This document shows, one piece after another, positions 1-12,540 of a DNA stretch of 45,591 nucleotides. This DNA is from Serratia nevei (GTDB taxonomy: Bacteria > Pseudomonadota > Gammaproteobacteria > Enterobacterales > Enterobacteriaceae): assembly GCF_024160145.1 (NCBI RefSeq), contig NZ_JAMYWQ010000038.1:1-45591 (forward strand), read 5' to 3'. How positions within the stretch are numbered: the stretch's first letter is position 1; each line of letters opens with the position of its first letter. Both the position numbers and the translations under genes were made by a program. The notes beneath the pieces are model-generated. The model made no database searches. It saw only the letters and a list, made by a program, of their open reading frames with translations, and was not told the DNA's origin.

Positions 1-125
1 AAGCGTTTATTTCGCTTTTCTCTCGCTGACCCGGCGGCTTGTCAGTCGTTGTTCCCGGTCAGTGGAGGCGCATTATAGGGAGTTCTCGGCGGGCCGCAAC
101 CCCTAATTGCAAAAAACTTTTCAAG
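1..125 (-). promoter_or_regulatory. rRNA operon P1 promoter and start of leader, reading out of the window
   Basis: Read on the minus strand this matches the layout of an E. coli rrn P1 promoter. There is a TATAAT -10 box at 72-77, a TTGCGG -35 box at 94-99 with a 16-base spacer, and a GC-rich discriminator (GCGCCTCC) at 64-71. The A/T-rich tract at about 100-125 fits an UP element. The transcribed part (63 down to 1) resembles the E. coli P1-P2 leader, including GCCGCCGGGTCAGCG, and the window stops where the P2 -35 box would begin. In E. coli hemG is followed by rrnA in this orientation, which agrees. The 16S gene itself lies outside the window. Confidence 0.85.
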
Positions 126-168
126 CGTGGATTTTTTCAGCAAAACGCTGGCCAAACCCGCGTTTTTG

Positions 169-702
169 TCACTTTTCGTACTGGATCTGGCTAAATTCCT
201 GGGCGAAACGATCGACCTGCTGCCAATCTGTGTACTCCACTTCCTTACTGGTATCCGTTTCGCCGCCCGTCATACGCATAATAAATTGAATCATGATACG
301 GTCGAACCAGCGATAGCGTGGATAACGCAATGCGCCAGCAAACACCGCACACTGTTTTGGCTGCCACGGCGAGGCCAGCAGGAACTTGCGGGTATAAGCG
401 TTGGTTTGCGGCGAACGCTTTTCCGGTTTACGCGCGGTCAGGTTCACGGCAAAGAACGCGCTCGGCATCCGATTCAGTTGCTCGGCATGGCGCTTAACGA
501 ATTTATCCAGCACCGAATTAAAGTGCCCATAGCGAATAGAGGCGCCGATCATCACCTGCTGATACTGGCTAAGGTCGACCTGTTCCGCCTGCAGCAGATC
601 GATCACCTCACAGCGCAGCGTGTCCTGCAATTTGCTTGCTATATAAGAAGCGATAGCGCGTGTTTGCCCGTCACGGCTCGAATAAAGTATCAATGCCTTC
701 AT
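169..702 (-). CDS. hemG: Quinone-linked protoporphyrinogen IX dehydrogenase HemG
   Basis: This 177-residue flavodoxin-like protein oxidises protoporphyrinogen IX to protoporphyrin IX, the penultimate step of haem synthesis, passing electrons through FMN to membrane quinones. The N-terminus [15 protein letters not shown] is the phosphate-binding loop of the flavodoxin fold. The stretch GASIRYGHF and the family insert ending [14 protein letters not shown] match E. coli HemG (181 residues) nearly throughout. An AAGGAG ribosome site precedes the ATG. It is the last gene of the pepQ-yigZ-trkH-hemG set and starts 21 bases after trkH. The rrn promoter follows immediately downstream. Confidence 0.95.
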   Translation of the reverse strand: MKALILYSSRDGQTRAIASYIASKLQDTLRCEVIDLLQAEQVDLSQYQQVMIGASIRYGHFNSVLDKFVKRHAEQLNRMPSAFFAVNLTARKPEKRSPQTNAYTRKFLLASPWQPKQCAVFAGALRYPRYRWFDRIMIQFIMRMTGGETDTSKEVEYTDWQQVDRFAQEFSQIQYEK

Positions 703-723
703 GGCGTACTCCTTATATCAGGT

Positions 724-2175
724 TCACTCACGCCAGAAGGTTGGCGTGAACAGCACCAGCAATGTAAACACTTCCAGGCGCCCGAACAGCATCGTCACCA
801 CCAGGATCCACTTGGCCGCCGCCGGCATCGTGGTGAAGTTATCCGCCACCACCCCCAGACCGGGGCCGAGGTTATTGAGCGTTGCCGTCACTGCGGCGAA
901 CGCGGAGAAGTCGTCAACGCCGGTGGCAATGATTGCCAGCATGCTGACGATAAACACCAGCGCATAGGCGGAGAAAAACCCCCACACTGCTTCCAGAATA
1001 CGTTCCGGCAGCGCGCGGTTGCCCAATTTGATGGTATAGACCGCGTTAGGGTGCACCAGCCTTTTCAACTCGCGCGATCCCTGCAGGTACAGCAGCAGGA
1101 TACGGATCACCTTCAGGCCGCCGCCGGTCGAGCCGGCGCAGCCGCCGATAAACGCCGAACACAGCAACAGCATCGGCAGGAACAGCGGCCACTTGGCGAT
1201 GCTGTCGGTGGTGAAACCGGCCGTAGTCGCCATCGACACCACCTGGAAGAACGCCTGATTGAGCGTTTCCATGCCGGTCTTGTAGACGCCGTGCCCCCAG
1301 AGCACCAAGGTGCACACCACCACCAGCGTCAACTGAACGAAGATAAACATGCGGAATTCTGGATCGCGGCCGTACACCTTCAGACTGCGGCCGCTTAGCA
1401 AGGCGAAGTGCAGGCCGTAGTTACAGCCGGAAATCAGCAGGAACACGGCGATAATGGTGTTGATGGTCGGACTGGCGTAATAACCGATACTGGCGTCGTG
1501 GGTAGAAAAACCGCCGATGGCGATGGTCGAGAAACTGTGGCCGATGGCGTCGAACACCGACATCCCAGCCCCCCAGAGCGCCAGCGCACAGGCGACGGTC
1601 AGCAATACGTAGATTAGCCACAGGGTTTTGGCGGTTTCGGCGATGCGTGGACGCATCTTGTTGTCTTTCAGCGGCCCGGGCATTTCCGCCCGATACAGCT
1701 GCATGCCGCCGACGCCGAGTATCGGCAGTATCGCCACCGCCAACACGATGATCCCCATGCCGCCCATCCATTGCAGCATTTGGCGATAGAATAGGATGGC
1801 CTTCGGCAACGAATCCAGCCCCACCAGCGTCGTCGCTCCGGTGGTCGTCAATCCCGAGAAGGATTCAAAGAAAGCGTCGGTCAGCGACAAGTTGGGCCGT
1901 TCCGAAAACAGGAACGGCAATGCCCCCACGCTGCCCAGCACGGTCCAGAACAACACGACGATCAAGAAGCCTTCGCGCGGCTTCAGCTCGTGTTTCTGTT
2001 TGCGGTTCGGCCACCACAGCATCAGACCGATGGTCAGCGCCACGAAGAAGGTTTGGCTGAACGCACGCCCCGCCCCATCGCGGTAAATCAATGCCACCAG
2101 GCCGGGAATGAACATCGTCCCGGAGAACAGGATGACCAGCAGACCAACGATACGGGTTATGGCGCGAAAATGCAT
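724..2175 (-). CDS. trkH: Trk potassium uptake membrane subunit TrkH
   Basis: TrkH (483 residues, the same length as in E. coli) is the pore-forming inner-membrane subunit of the Trk K+ uptake system and works with the NAD-binding regulator TrkA, encoded elsewhere. The four pore-loop filter segments are visible: TTTGATT (110-116), TIAIGGFS (217-224), TTAGFTTD (317-324) and NNLGPGLG (434-441). Each carries the glycine that lines the K+ filter, and they are separated by hydrophobic helices. It lies between yigZ (35-base gap) and hemG (21-base gap) on the same strand, as in E. coli, so it is probably cotranscribed with pepQ. Confidence 0.96.
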   Translation of the reverse strand: MHFRAITRIVGLLVILFSGTMFIPGLVALIYRDGAGRAFSQTFFVALTIGLMLWWPNRKQKHELKPREGFLIVVLFWTVLGSVGALPFLFSERPNLSLTDAFFESFSGLTTTGATTLVGLDSLPKAILFYRQMLQWMGGMGIIVLAVAILPILGVGGMQLYRAEMPGPLKDNKMRPRIAETAKTLWLIYVLLTVACALALWGAGMSVFDAIGHSFSTIAIGGFSTHDASIGYYASPTINTIIAVFLLISGCNYGLHFALLSGRSLKVYGRDPEFRMFIFVQLTLVVVCTLVLWGHGVYKTGMETLNQAFFQVVSMATTAGFTTDSIAKWPLFLPMLLLCSAFIGGCAGSTGGGLKVIRILLLYLQGSRELKRLVHPNAVYTIKLGNRALPERILEAVWGFFSAYALVFIVSMLAIIATGVDDFSAFAAVTATLNNLGPGLGVVADNFTTMPAAAKWILVVTMLFGRLEVFTLLVLFTPTFWRE

Positions 2176-2210
2176 TTCAGCACGATCCTTAGCAATTCAA
2201 TTGGGAGGAA

Positions 2211-2825
2211 TTATTGCGAAATGGGGGTTAATTGCAAATTACCGCGACTGAGATCACGCAATTTATTTCCAAACAGCTCGACCTCGGTGGCCGGCAAGGC
2301 CAGATGCAGCACAACGGCGGCGCCGTATTCGCCCTGCAGGATCCGACCTGCGGTTTGCTGCAGCAAGTTCTCCACCAGCGCCAACTGCGCATAGTCGCAC
2401 TGCAAGATATATTCGGCTTCCGGCACCTTTTGTACCAGCGCCAACTGCTTCAACGCCTGTTGAACACCGTTGCCATAGGCTTTCACCAGCCCGCCAGTGC
2501 CCAGCTTGACGCCGCCGTAGTAACGGACGACCACGGCGGTCACTTCGCCGATACCGCTGCCCATCAGCTGCGCGAGGATCGGTTTGCCGGCGGTGCCCGA
2601 CGGTTCTCCGTCGTCGGAGAACCCCAGTTGCTGCGAGTCATCGGGGCTGCCGGCGACGAAAGCCCAACAGTGGTGCCGCGCCGCCGGGTGCTCATCCCGC
2701 ACCTGCTGAATAAACGCCTTTGCCGCTTCTACCCCGCTGGTAGGCGCCAGCAGGGTGATAAAACGGCTCTTCTTTATTTCTTCGGTAAAGCAGGTTGCTT
2801 CCGCCGGTATCGGGTATGGCCGCAT
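2211..2825 (-). CDS. yigZ: IMPACT-family protein YigZ
   Basis: This 204-residue protein has the N-terminal IMPACT/UPF0029 domain, with the family hallmarks EEIKKSRFIT, DDSQQLGFSDDGEPSGTAGKP and VVVRYYGGVKLGTGGL. A smaller C-terminal domain follows. Eukaryotic IMPACT relatives affect translational control through GCN1/GCN2. The molecular role of bacterial YigZ is not settled, so no precise function is claimed. The start codon shares one base with the pepQ stop codon (TGATG), which points to translational coupling. Length and sequence are close to E. coli YigZ. Confidence 0.92.
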   Translation of the reverse strand: MRPYPIPAEATCFTEEIKKSRFITLLAPTSGVEAAKAFIQQVRDEHPAARHHCWAFVAGSPDDSQQLGFSDDGEPSGTAGKPILAQLMGSGIGEVTAVVVRYYGGVKLGTGGLVKAYGNGVQQALKQLALVQKVPEAEYILQCDYAQLALVENLLQQTAGRILQGEYGAAVVLHLALPATEVELFGNKLRDLSRGNLQLTPISQ

Positions 2826-4156
2826 CAGGCCAGGTTCAGATCGCGCGTCATGTTCTCGATGCGCTTTTCGTGGATCACGATGTTGTCTTCGATGCGGATG
2901 CCGCCATACGGCTTCAGCGCATCGATGCGATCCCAGGCGAAGTGCTGCTTGAACTCACCGCTGCGCCACGGCGCCAACAGAGAGTCGATGAAGTACAGAC
3001 CCGGCTCGATGGTCAGCACCATGCCCGGCTGCAACACGCGGGTGCAACGCAGGAACGGATACTTGGACGGTGCCGCCAGATGGGTGCCTTGCTCGTCCTG
3101 CATAAAGCCGGCGGCGTCGTGCACCTGCAGGCCCAGCGGGTGGCCCAGCCCGTGCGGCAGGAACGGCGTGGTGATACCCGTTTCAACCATCGCCTCTTCG
3201 CTGAGGCCGTTCACCAACTTGTGATTCTTGAGCAGCTTGGCGATGCGCTGGTGCATCTGCACATGGTAGTCGGTATAACGCACGCCGGTCTTGATGGTGT
3301 CGATCAACGCCAGCTGCTCACCGTTGAGATCTTTCACCAGGTGGGCGAACTCGCTGCCGCTTTGCGCCGCGTAGGTGCGGGTCAGATCGGCGGCGTAGCC
3401 GTTATATTCCGCGCCGGCGTCGATCAGGAAGCTCAGGGATTCGGCCGGCGGCTGATGATCCAGCTTGGTGTAGTGCAGCACCGAAGCGTGTTCGTTCAGC
3501 GCCACGATGTTGTCGTAAGGTACGTCGGTATCACGGTGGCCGGTCGCCGTCAGGTAGGCCAGGTTGATGTCGAACTCGCTCATGCCGGAGAGGAAGGCCT
3601 CATGCGCCGCACGATGGCCGGTTACCGCCGTCTTCTGCGCTTCGCGCATGCAGGCCAGCTCATAGCCGGTTTTGATCGAACGGTGGAAATCCAGGTAGTT
3701 CAGCACCGCTTTCGGGTTGATGTTTTCAGAAAGGATGCCGAGATCGCGGGCGCGCTGTTGCGCATAACCGATATAGCCCACGCGCTCGCGCTGCGGCGGA
3801 AGCTGCTGGGCGATAGCGTCGGCGTTGGCCAGCGGCATCAATTCGAGGGACTTGGTCCAGAAACTGTCCGGCAGCGGCTCCACGCTGTGCCAGTAGTCAA
3901 CCGGGGAGTAGAACCACAGCTTCGGCTTATTGACGCCGTCGATCCACAACCAGCAGTTCGGCACCGACGTCACCGGCACCCAGGCTTTGAAATGCGCGTT
4001 CACTTTGAACGGATAGCTATGGTCGTCCAAAAATACCTTTTGCAGTTCCCCGGAGTGAATCAGCAGCGCATCCAGCTTGTTGCGCTCCAGCACTTCGCGC
4101 GCGCGTTTTTGCAGCTCTACCAGGTGGTCGTTATACAAAGAAGCCAGCGTTTCCAT
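2825..4156 (-). CDS. pepQ: Xaa-Pro dipeptidase PepQ
   Basis: PepQ is a cytoplasmic M24 metallopeptidase that cleaves dipeptides with C-terminal proline. The dinuclear metal ligands are all visible: two Asp in [15 protein letters not shown], His in [13 protein letters not shown], Glu in TIEPGLYF and Glu in [10 protein letters not shown]. The start at [11 protein letters not shown] gives 443 residues, exactly the E. coli length. An in-frame extension up to 4252 is open but reads through the probable promoter and has no family match. The gene begins the pepQ-yigZ-trkH-hemG set. Confidence 0.95.
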   Translation of the reverse strand: METLASLYNDHLVELQKRAREVLERNKLDALLIHSGELQKVFLDDHSYPFKVNAHFKAWVPVTSVPNCWLWIDGVNKPKLWFYSPVDYWHSVEPLPDSFWTKSLELMPLANADAIAQQLPPQRERVGYIGYAQQRARDLGILSENINPKAVLNYLDFHRSIKTGYELACMREAQKTAVTGHRAAHEAFLSGMSEFDINLAYLTATGHRDTDVPYDNIVALNEHASVLHYTKLDHQPPAESLSFLIDAGAEYNGYAADLTRTYAAQSGSEFAHLVKDLNGEQLALIDTIKTGVRYTDYHVQMHQRIAKLLKNHKLVNGLSEEAMVETGITTPFLPHGLGHPLGLQVHDAAGFMQDEQGTHLAAPSKYPFLRCTRVLQPGMVLTIEPGLYFIDSLLAPWRSGEFKQHFAWDRIDALKPYGGIRIEDNIVIHEKRIENMTRDLNLA

Positions 4157-4190
4157 CACAGTACCCTTATGCCTTAGCACGAAAGAAGCC

Positions 4191-4218
4191 ATCTTAACAC
4201 AGCGCTCCGACGCACCAA
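4191..4218 (-). promoter_or_regulatory. Putative sigma70 promoter of pepQ
   Basis: On the minus strand there is a TAAGAT -10 box (4191-4196) and a TTGGTG -35 box (4213-4218) with a 16-base spacer, ending about 34 bases upstream of the pepQ ATG. The position suits a promoter for the pepQ-hemG set and argues against the longer open frame being translated. This is an assignment by eye only. Confidence 0.45.
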
Positions 4219-4268
4219 CCTCATCGCGTTGGGCATGCGGAGCAGCTCGCAATTCCCTGCAAATGCCG

Positions 4269-5465
4269 TTACATCCGCAGTTTAACCATTAGCCAGCCGG
4301 CCAGGCCGAGCAGCGCTATCGCCAGCGCCCACAGGCCATGGTGCTCCAACAACACCGCGCCGGCTGCGGCCACGCCCGCCAGGCACTGCTGCAGAAAGCC
4401 GCACAGCGCCATTGCATAGGCGCCGTACTCTTTGGCGTCGCTGACGGCCATCGCCATGCTGTTGGGAAACAACACCGCCTGGCCAAAAATGGTCAGGCAA
4501 TACAGCGTGATGAACAACATCATGCCGGAAAGGCCGGCCAGGATACCGCTCCACCACAACAGCAGGATTGCCGCCGTCGCTAGGGCGACGATCCCACTGC
4601 CGGTTTGCATCAGTTTTTTCCCGCCGACGCGCGCCACCGTGCGGTTCACCGTCAATGCGCCGCTAAAGTAGGCGATGCCAATCACCAACCCCAGCGCACC
4701 GAACGCCGTGACGTTGAGACCAAAACCCTGCTGCATGACGAACGGGCTCACCTCCTGCAGCGTCACCGTGGTGGCGAAGCCCAACCCGCCGACGCAGGCC
4801 GGCCAAAAGAACCCCGGCCGCCGCAGAATGGCGAAGTAGGTGGCCGCCATCGCCGGGCGTGGCCCACGTGCGCGCCCCGCCTCCAGCGGCAGCGTCGCCA
4901 TCAGCGCCAGAATGGCCAAACCGGTGGCGCCCATCAAGACGAAGCCCATCTGCCAGTGTGAATATTGGCTGAGCAGTCCACCGACAAACTGACCGCCGCC
5001 CAGCGCGGTGATAAAGGCGATGGAGAGCACCGACAGCCGCCGCGCCAGCTCATCACCGCTCCAGTTATCCCGCACGATGATACGCGCAATGATCGCCGCG
5101 CCACCGACCCCCACGCCCTGTAGCGCACGCAGCGTCAGCAGCTGGGTGCCGTTGCTGCACAGCGCCAACAGCCCGCTACAGCCGATGAAAAGCAGCAGGG
5201 AAAGCGTCAGCGGCGCTCGGCGGCCAAAACGATCGGCGGCCGCGCCCCAGAACAGCACCGGCAAGGCGGCACCGATGACGAAGATCGAAATGGACAGCTC
5301 GGTGGCGCGCCGGCTCATTGCCAACTCGCGCATCACCGTCGGCAGCGAAGGCAAATACACGGTCGTCGCCATTTGCGCCATAAACACCAACAGACACGCC
5401 AGCGTCATGGTTCTGGCGGGAATACTCCATAAGCCGCTGCGTTTGGCATAAGCCACCTTATTCAT
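4269..5465 (-). CDS. MFS transporter, Bcr/CflA-like drug exporter
   Basis: A 398-residue inner-membrane protein with about twelve hydrophobic helices and the signature loop [14 protein letters not shown] between helices 2 and 3. The first helix ends in [13 protein letters not shown], a pattern typical of the Bcr/CflA drug:H+ antiporter branch (family knowledge). The substrate cannot be told from sequence. The start MNKVAYAKR is chosen because a GAGG ribosome site lies about 8 bases upstream; an upstream in-frame ATG at 5543 adds an unlikely 26-residue leader. The gene sits between pepQ and fadB, which are adjacent in E. coli, so it is an extra gene. It diverges from fadB. Confidence 0.85.
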   Translation of the reverse strand: MNKVAYAKRSGLWSIPARTMTLACLLVFMAQMATTVYLPSLPTVMRELAMSRRATELSISIFVIGAALPVLFWGAAADRFGRRAPLTLSLLLFIGCSGLLALCSNGTQLLTLRALQGVGVGGAAIIARIIVRDNWSGDELARRLSVLSIAFITALGGGQFVGGLLSQYSHWQMGFVLMGATGLAILALMATLPLEAGRARGPRPAMAATYFAILRRPGFFWPACVGGLGFATTVTLQEVSPFVMQQGFGLNVTAFGALGLVIGIAYFSGALTVNRTVARVGGKKLMQTGSGIVALATAAILLLWWSGILAGLSGMMLFITLYCLTIFGQAVLFPNSMAMAVSDAKEYGAYAMALCGFLQQCLAGVAAAGAVLLEHHGLWALAIALLGLAGWLMVKLRM

Positions 5466-5587
5466 ACCTAACCTCGTCTGAATGATAAATCGCTGCGAGC
5501 AAGTGTATGAGGGCCGACAAACTCCAGCAAATGCCGATAGCACATAAAATATAACTTCGTTTTAAATCAAAAAACTAACTTGGCGAG

Positions 5588-5604
5588 ATGTGATCAGACC
5601 AGCA
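5588..5604. promoter_or_regulatory. Second, weaker FadR operator candidate upstream of fadB
   Basis: TGATCAGACCA (5591-5601) differs from the FadR core TGGTCNGACCA at one base. It lies about 70 bases upstream of the better operator. E. coli fadBA is also controlled through two FadR sites. A TGTGA half-site (5589-5593) overlaps it, so CRP could bind here instead. Confidence 0.45.
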
Positions 5605-5631
5605 AATATGCAATCTCTCATTTGCATATTT
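5604..5631. repeat. Perfect 10-base inverted repeat in the fadB promoter region
   Basis: AAATATGCAA (5604-5613) and its exact reverse complement TTGCATATTT (5622-5631) are separated by 8 bases. It lies between the two FadR-like sites. The A/T-rich symmetric form suggests a protein-binding site rather than a terminator, since no T-run follows. The binding protein is unknown. Confidence 0.6.
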
Positions 5632-5657
5632 TTAACATAAAAACCACACTCCTCATC

Positions 5658-5674
5658 ATCTGGTCATACCAGAT
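5658..5674. promoter_or_regulatory. FadR operator of fadBA
   Basis: ATCTGGTCATACCAGAT is a near-perfect palindrome fitting the FadR operator (core TGGTCNNACCA). It ends 24 bases before the fadB start codon. FadR represses fad genes until long-chain acyl-CoA releases it, so the location fits repression of fadBA. Confidence 0.85.
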
Positions 5675-5698
5675 CATACGCTGATTCAGGAGATAGAC

Positions 5699-9062
<3,364 letters not shown>

Positions 9063-9072
9063 CTGTGTCTAT

Positions 9073-9118
9073 CTTGGGATGACCGCGTCACCACTTCAAA
9101 TCGCGGCATCCCGCCAAG
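9073..9118 (+). repeat. Long imperfect stem-loop after fadA
   Basis: The arm at 9073-9087 pairs with the arm at 9102-9118 with small bulges (CTTGG, GATG and CCGCG blocks). It sits directly after the fadA stop and before the terminator, with no T-run of its own. It may protect the 3' end of the fadBA mRNA; this is inference. Confidence 0.5.
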
Positions 9119-9134
9119 TTTAGTTGCCGTTCTT

Positions 9135-9159
9135 CCCGCCTGTCAGGGGCGGGTTTTTT
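9135..9159 (+). terminator. Rho-independent terminator of fadBA
   Basis: Stem CCCGCC (9135-9140) pairs with GGCGGG (9148-9153) and is followed by six T residues, about 70 bases after the fadA stop. Confidence 0.88.
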
Positions 9160-9184
9160 ATGCCTGACGTTTGCCGGCGCCCAA

Positions 9185-9216
9185 ATAAAAACGGGGCGAC
9201 TCTCGGCCACCCCGTT
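9185..9216 (-). terminator. Terminator of the ubiD-fre transcript
   Basis: On the minus strand AACGGGG (complement of 9210-9216) pairs with CCCCGTT (complement of 9190-9196) and is followed by a T-rich run. It is 19 bases after the fre stop and faces the fadBA terminator. Confidence 0.85.
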
Positions 9217-9234
9217 CACTGCGCACCGCATCGG

Positions 9235-9936
9235 TCAGATAAACGAAAACGCGTCGCCGAACATATGCGCTTCCAGCGCGCCGCGCTCGGCGCAGAAACG
9301 CTCACGGGCGATTTTCGCCATCTCGAAACGCCCGGCGATATAGATGTCATGCTCCGCCAGCGTACCGAAATCCTGCAGCACCGCGCTGAGCACGGTGCCG
9401 CTGCGGCCGCGCCATTCGGCTTCCGGCTGCTCGACCACCGGGATCACCTTCAGGTTCGGGTGCTGCAACGACAGCGCTTCCAGCTCGCTCAGATCGTACA
9501 GGTGCTTCAGCTCACGCCCGCCCCAGTAGATCGAAATATCACGATCGGGCTGCTGCTCCAACGCGGTCAACAAGATTGAACGCGCGTAAGAGAAACCGGT
9601 GCCACCGGCGATCAGCACCAGCGGGCGGCTACCCTCTTCGCGCAGCCAGGCGTCGCCGTGCGGCACGTCGACGGTGATCGCCTGCTCTTTCAGGATACGA
9701 TCCATCACCGCCATGGCGTACAGATTCAGCTCCGAAGCACCGATGTGCAGCTCGATGTAATCTTGCTGCGTCGGGGTTGATGCTAGCGAGAACGGGCGCT
9801 TATCGCGCTCGTCCATCACCACCATCAGATATTGCCCTGCCTTGAAAGAAAACGGCTGCTCGGGCACCAGACGTACTCGATAAACCGTATCGGTAATGGC
9901 CTCTACCGAGGTCACTTTACAGCTCAATATTGTCAT
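9235..9936 (-). CDS. fre: NAD(P)H-flavin reductase Fre
   Basis: Fre (233 residues, same as E. coli) reduces free riboflavin, FMN or FAD with NAD(P)H, supplying reduced flavin in the cytoplasm. It has the ferredoxin-reductase fold: a flavin-binding barrel with RPFSLAST, then a nucleotide-binding domain with [14 protein letters not shown] and the closing GDAFSFI. The start [13 protein letters not shown] matches E. coli; the upstream ATG at 9960 adds only 8 residues. It lies 50 bases after ubiD on the same strand. The adjacency makes sense because UbiD needs prenylated FMN, made from reduced FMN by UbiX. Confidence 0.95.
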   Translation of the reverse strand: MTILSCKVTSVEAITDTVYRVRLVPEQPFSFKAGQYLMVVMDERDKRPFSLASTPTQQDYIELHIGASELNLYAMAVMDRILKEQAITVDVPHGDAWLREEGSRPLVLIAGGTGFSYARSILLTALEQQPDRDISIYWGGRELKHLYDLSELEALSLQHPNLKVIPVVEQPEAEWRGRSGTVLSAVLQDFGTLAEHDIYIAGRFEMAKIARERFCAERGALEAHMFGDAFSFI

Positions 9937-9986
9937 GCGTTCCCTCTGTCGGGTCATCAATGCAAAGCTGAGAACAGGGCCTGACG

Positions 9987-11483
9987 CTATAACGTCGGTT
10001 CCCTGTCACTGAAAATTGCGAGCTCATCCCAGATTTCGTCGACGCGCGCACGTACCTTTTCATCCATCTGAATCGGACGGCCCCATTCGCGATCGGTTTC
10101 ACCCGGCCATTTATTGGTGGCGTCCAGCCCCATCTTCGAACCCAGACCGGAAACCGGCGAGGCGAAGTCCAGATAGTCGATCGGCGTATTCTCCACCAGA
10201 ACGGTATCCCTTGCCGGATCCATTCGTGTGGTGATCGCCCAAATTACGTCGTTCCAGTCGCGCGCATTGACGTCGTCATCGCAGACGATAACAAATTTGG
10301 TGTACATAAACTGCCGCAGGAACGACCAGACGCCCATCATCACGCGTTTAGCGTGGCCGGCGTACTGTTTTTTCATGGTCACGACCGCCAGGCGGTACGA
10401 GCACCCTTCCGGCGGCAGATAGAAATCGACGATTTCCGGGAACTGCTTTTGCAGGATCGGCACAAACACTTCATTCAGCGCCACACCCAGGATCGCTGGC
10501 TCATCCGGCGGGCGGCCGGTGTAGGTCGAGTGGTAGATCGCGTTGCGGCGCTGGGTGATGTGGGTGACGGTGAATACCGGGAACTGGTCGATTTCATTGT
10601 AGTAACCGGTGTGGTCGCCGTAGGGGCCTTCCGGCGCCATTTCACCCGGCTCGATATAGCCTTCCAGCACAATTTCGGCGCTGGCTGGCACTTCCAGATC
10701 GTTGGAAAGGCACTTGACCACTTCGGTTTTATTGCCGCGCAGCAGCCCGGCAAAGGCGTATTCAGACAGGGTATCCGGCACCGGCGTGACCGCACCGAGG
10801 ATGGTGGCGGGATCGGCCCCCAGCGCTACCGCGACCGGGAAACGCTCGCCGGGGTGCGCCTGGCACCACTCCTGATAATCCAGCGCGCCGCCGCGATGCG
10901 ACAGCCAGCGCATGATCACTTTATTCTTGCCCAGCACCTGCTGGCGATAGATGCCGAGATTTTGCCGTTCCTTATGCGGGCCGCGGGTCACCGTCAGCCC
11001 CCAGGTGATCAGCGGCGCGGCGTCTTCCGGCCAGCAGTGCATCACCGGAATACGGCCCAGATCGACATCCTCACCCTGCCATACCTGCTCCTGACAAGGC
11101 GCGGAACCCAGCACCTTGGTCGGCATGTTCAGCACCTGCTTGAACTTCGGCATTTTGTCGAACAGATCGCGGAAGCCTTTCGGCGGCTCCGGCTCTTTGA
11201 GGAACGCCAGCAGTTTACCGACGTCGCGCAGCGCGCTGATGTCTTCCTGCCCCATGCCCATCGCCACGCGATTGGCGGTGCCGAACAGGTTGCACAGCAC
11301 CGGCATGTCGTAGCCTTTCGGGTTTTCAAACAGCAATGCCGGGCCGCCCGCCCGCAGGGTGCGATCGGCAATCTCCGTCATTTCCAGGTAAGGATCGATC
11401 GGCTGGCTGATGCGTTTTAGTTCCCCTCTCTTCTCCAGCAACGAGAGGAAATCGCGTAAGTCACGGTATTTCATGCTGATCAT
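9987..11483 (-). CDS. ubiD: 4-hydroxy-3-polyprenylbenzoate decarboxylase UbiD
   Basis: UbiD removes the carboxyl group of 3-octaprenyl-4-hydroxybenzoate in ubiquinone synthesis, using prenylated FMN made by UbiX. The sequence matches E. coli UbiD almost continuously, including [13 protein letters not shown], the cofactor-site region around NLGIYRQQ, and [15 protein letters not shown]. The C-terminal part contains [14 protein letters not shown]. The chosen start [12 protein letters not shown] gives 498 residues and aligns with E. coli MDAMKYNDL. Two other starts are possible: 11474, and 11507, which has an AAGAGGG site upstream but adds 8 residues. fre follows. Confidence 0.95.
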   Translation of the reverse strand: MISMKYRDLRDFLSLLEKRGELKRISQPIDPYLEMTEIADRTLRAGGPALLFENPKGYDMPVLCNLFGTANRVAMGMGQEDISALRDVGKLLAFLKEPEPPKGFRDLFDKMPKFKQVLNMPTKVLGSAPCQEQVWQGEDVDLGRIPVMHCWPEDAAPLITWGLTVTRGPHKERQNLGIYRQQVLGKNKVIMRWLSHRGGALDYQEWCQAHPGERFPVAVALGADPATILGAVTPVPDTLSEYAFAGLLRGNKTEVVKCLSNDLEVPASAEIVLEGYIEPGEMAPEGPYGDHTGYYNEIDQFPVFTVTHITQRRNAIYHSTYTGRPPDEPAILGVALNEVFVPILQKQFPEIVDFYLPPEGCSYRLAVVTMKKQYAGHAKRVMMGVWSFLRQFMYTKFVIVCDDDVNARDWNDVIWAITTRMDPARDTVLVENTPIDYLDFASPVSGLGSKMGLDATNKWPGETDREWGRPIQMDEKVRARVDEIWDELAIFSDREPTL

Positions 11484-11568
11484 TATAACGGCCAGTGGGG
11501 AGGGCATTATAAGCCCTCTTCACGGTTGTTGCTGCAATTTTGTTAACGCCGCCCGCTGCGGGGGGCCC

Positions 11569-12294
11569 TCAGCCGCAGTTGAACGGCACCAGCGTGGCCA
11601 GCGCACGCGTATCCTGATATTCACGCGTCTCCTCGCCGTGGCGGAACACCTTGAAGCCCTGCCCGTTGGCGCTGAAGTAACGCAGCGCATTGCCTTCAAC
11701 GTGCAGCAGGCTGCCTTCACGCAGCGCCACCACCGATTCGCTCGGGTTGACTGCGCAGAACTCCGCCAGGCGCTCGTCACGGGTTTCGCCCATGTGGCCG
11801 CTGATATGTGCGTCGATGTAATGCGGGTTGATCTGCACCGGGAACAGCCCCAGCGCCGGCAGCACCACGCTGCAGCGCACCGGCATATCATTGGTGGTAC
11901 GAATGCTCGGTGTGGCCACGTTGCAACCGGCGCTCCAGCCGACGTAAGGCACCTCACGCTCGCGCACCGCGCGCTGGATAGGCACGATCAGGCCCTGTTC
12001 GTGCAGCATCTGGTTCAGCAACCAGGTATTGCCGCCGCTGACCAAAATGCATTCCGCCTGCGCGATCGCCGCCGCCGGCGAAACGGCGTGGTGGATGCTG
12101 GTGACTTCGATGCCCAGCGTTTGCGCCAGCTCCTGCGCACGCCGATCGTAGTCGTAACGGATCAGGGCGTAAGGGATAAAGACGGCGGATTTGATGCCGC
12201 GACGCGCAATCATCGCCAGCAGCTGGCTTTTGGCGTACCCCAGCAGTTCGGCTTCGCCAGACAGCTTGCCGTTGCTCAACAAAAACAGCTCCAT
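11569..12294 (-). CDS. pepE: Alpha-aspartyl dipeptidase PepE
   Basis: PepE is a cytoplasmic S51 serine peptidase that cleaves dipeptides with N-terminal aspartate. This 241-residue protein has the nucleophile motif GWSAGCNVA (Ser121), Asp136 in TNDMP and His158 in INPHYIDAH. These match Salmonella S120, D135 and H157 shifted by one. The body aligns along its length, with a C-terminus a little longer than the 229-residue E. coli form. In E. coli pepE lies elsewhere; here it is inserted between ubiD and rfaH and diverges from rfaH across a 246-base gap. It appears complete. Confidence 0.9.
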   Translation of the reverse strand: MELFLLSNGKLSGEAELLGYAKSQLLAMIARRGIKSAVFIPYALIRYDYDRRAQELAQTLGIEVTSIHHAVSPAAAIAQAECILVSGGNTWLLNQMLHEQGLIVPIQRAVREREVPYVGWSAGCNVATPSIRTTNDMPVRCSVVLPALGLFPVQINPHYIDAHISGHMGETRDERLAEFCAVNPSESVVALREGSLLHVEGNALRYFSANGQGFKVFRHGEETREYQDTRALATLVPFNCG

Positions 12295-12540
12295 TTCTTT
12301 TCCCCTCGGTCAAAAACGATGAATAGCATCACAGCCGGTAGCGCAACGCCTTGCCATACTGTGACGGTAACAAATTTTCAGCCCTCTGTTATACCAGCGC
12401 CGTATCGATAAGTGTGTGACCCCTCGCTAATAGCCGCATATTCATAGAGATAGGTGATGTTACACGCTGAAACTTGCATCACTATGTATCCGGAATAGCT
12501 TTTGATATGCTTACCGGCTGGCAGAAAGGCATGTGAAATT

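Noticed and set aside
127-1398. 423-codon open frame on the plus strand
   Set aside because: It is opposite hemG and trkH, both certain, and no ribosome site or domain was seen.
4157-4252. N-terminal extension of PepQ
   Set aside because: The extra 32 codons do not match the family and cover a plausible -10/-35 promoter; the inner ATG gives exactly the E. coli length.
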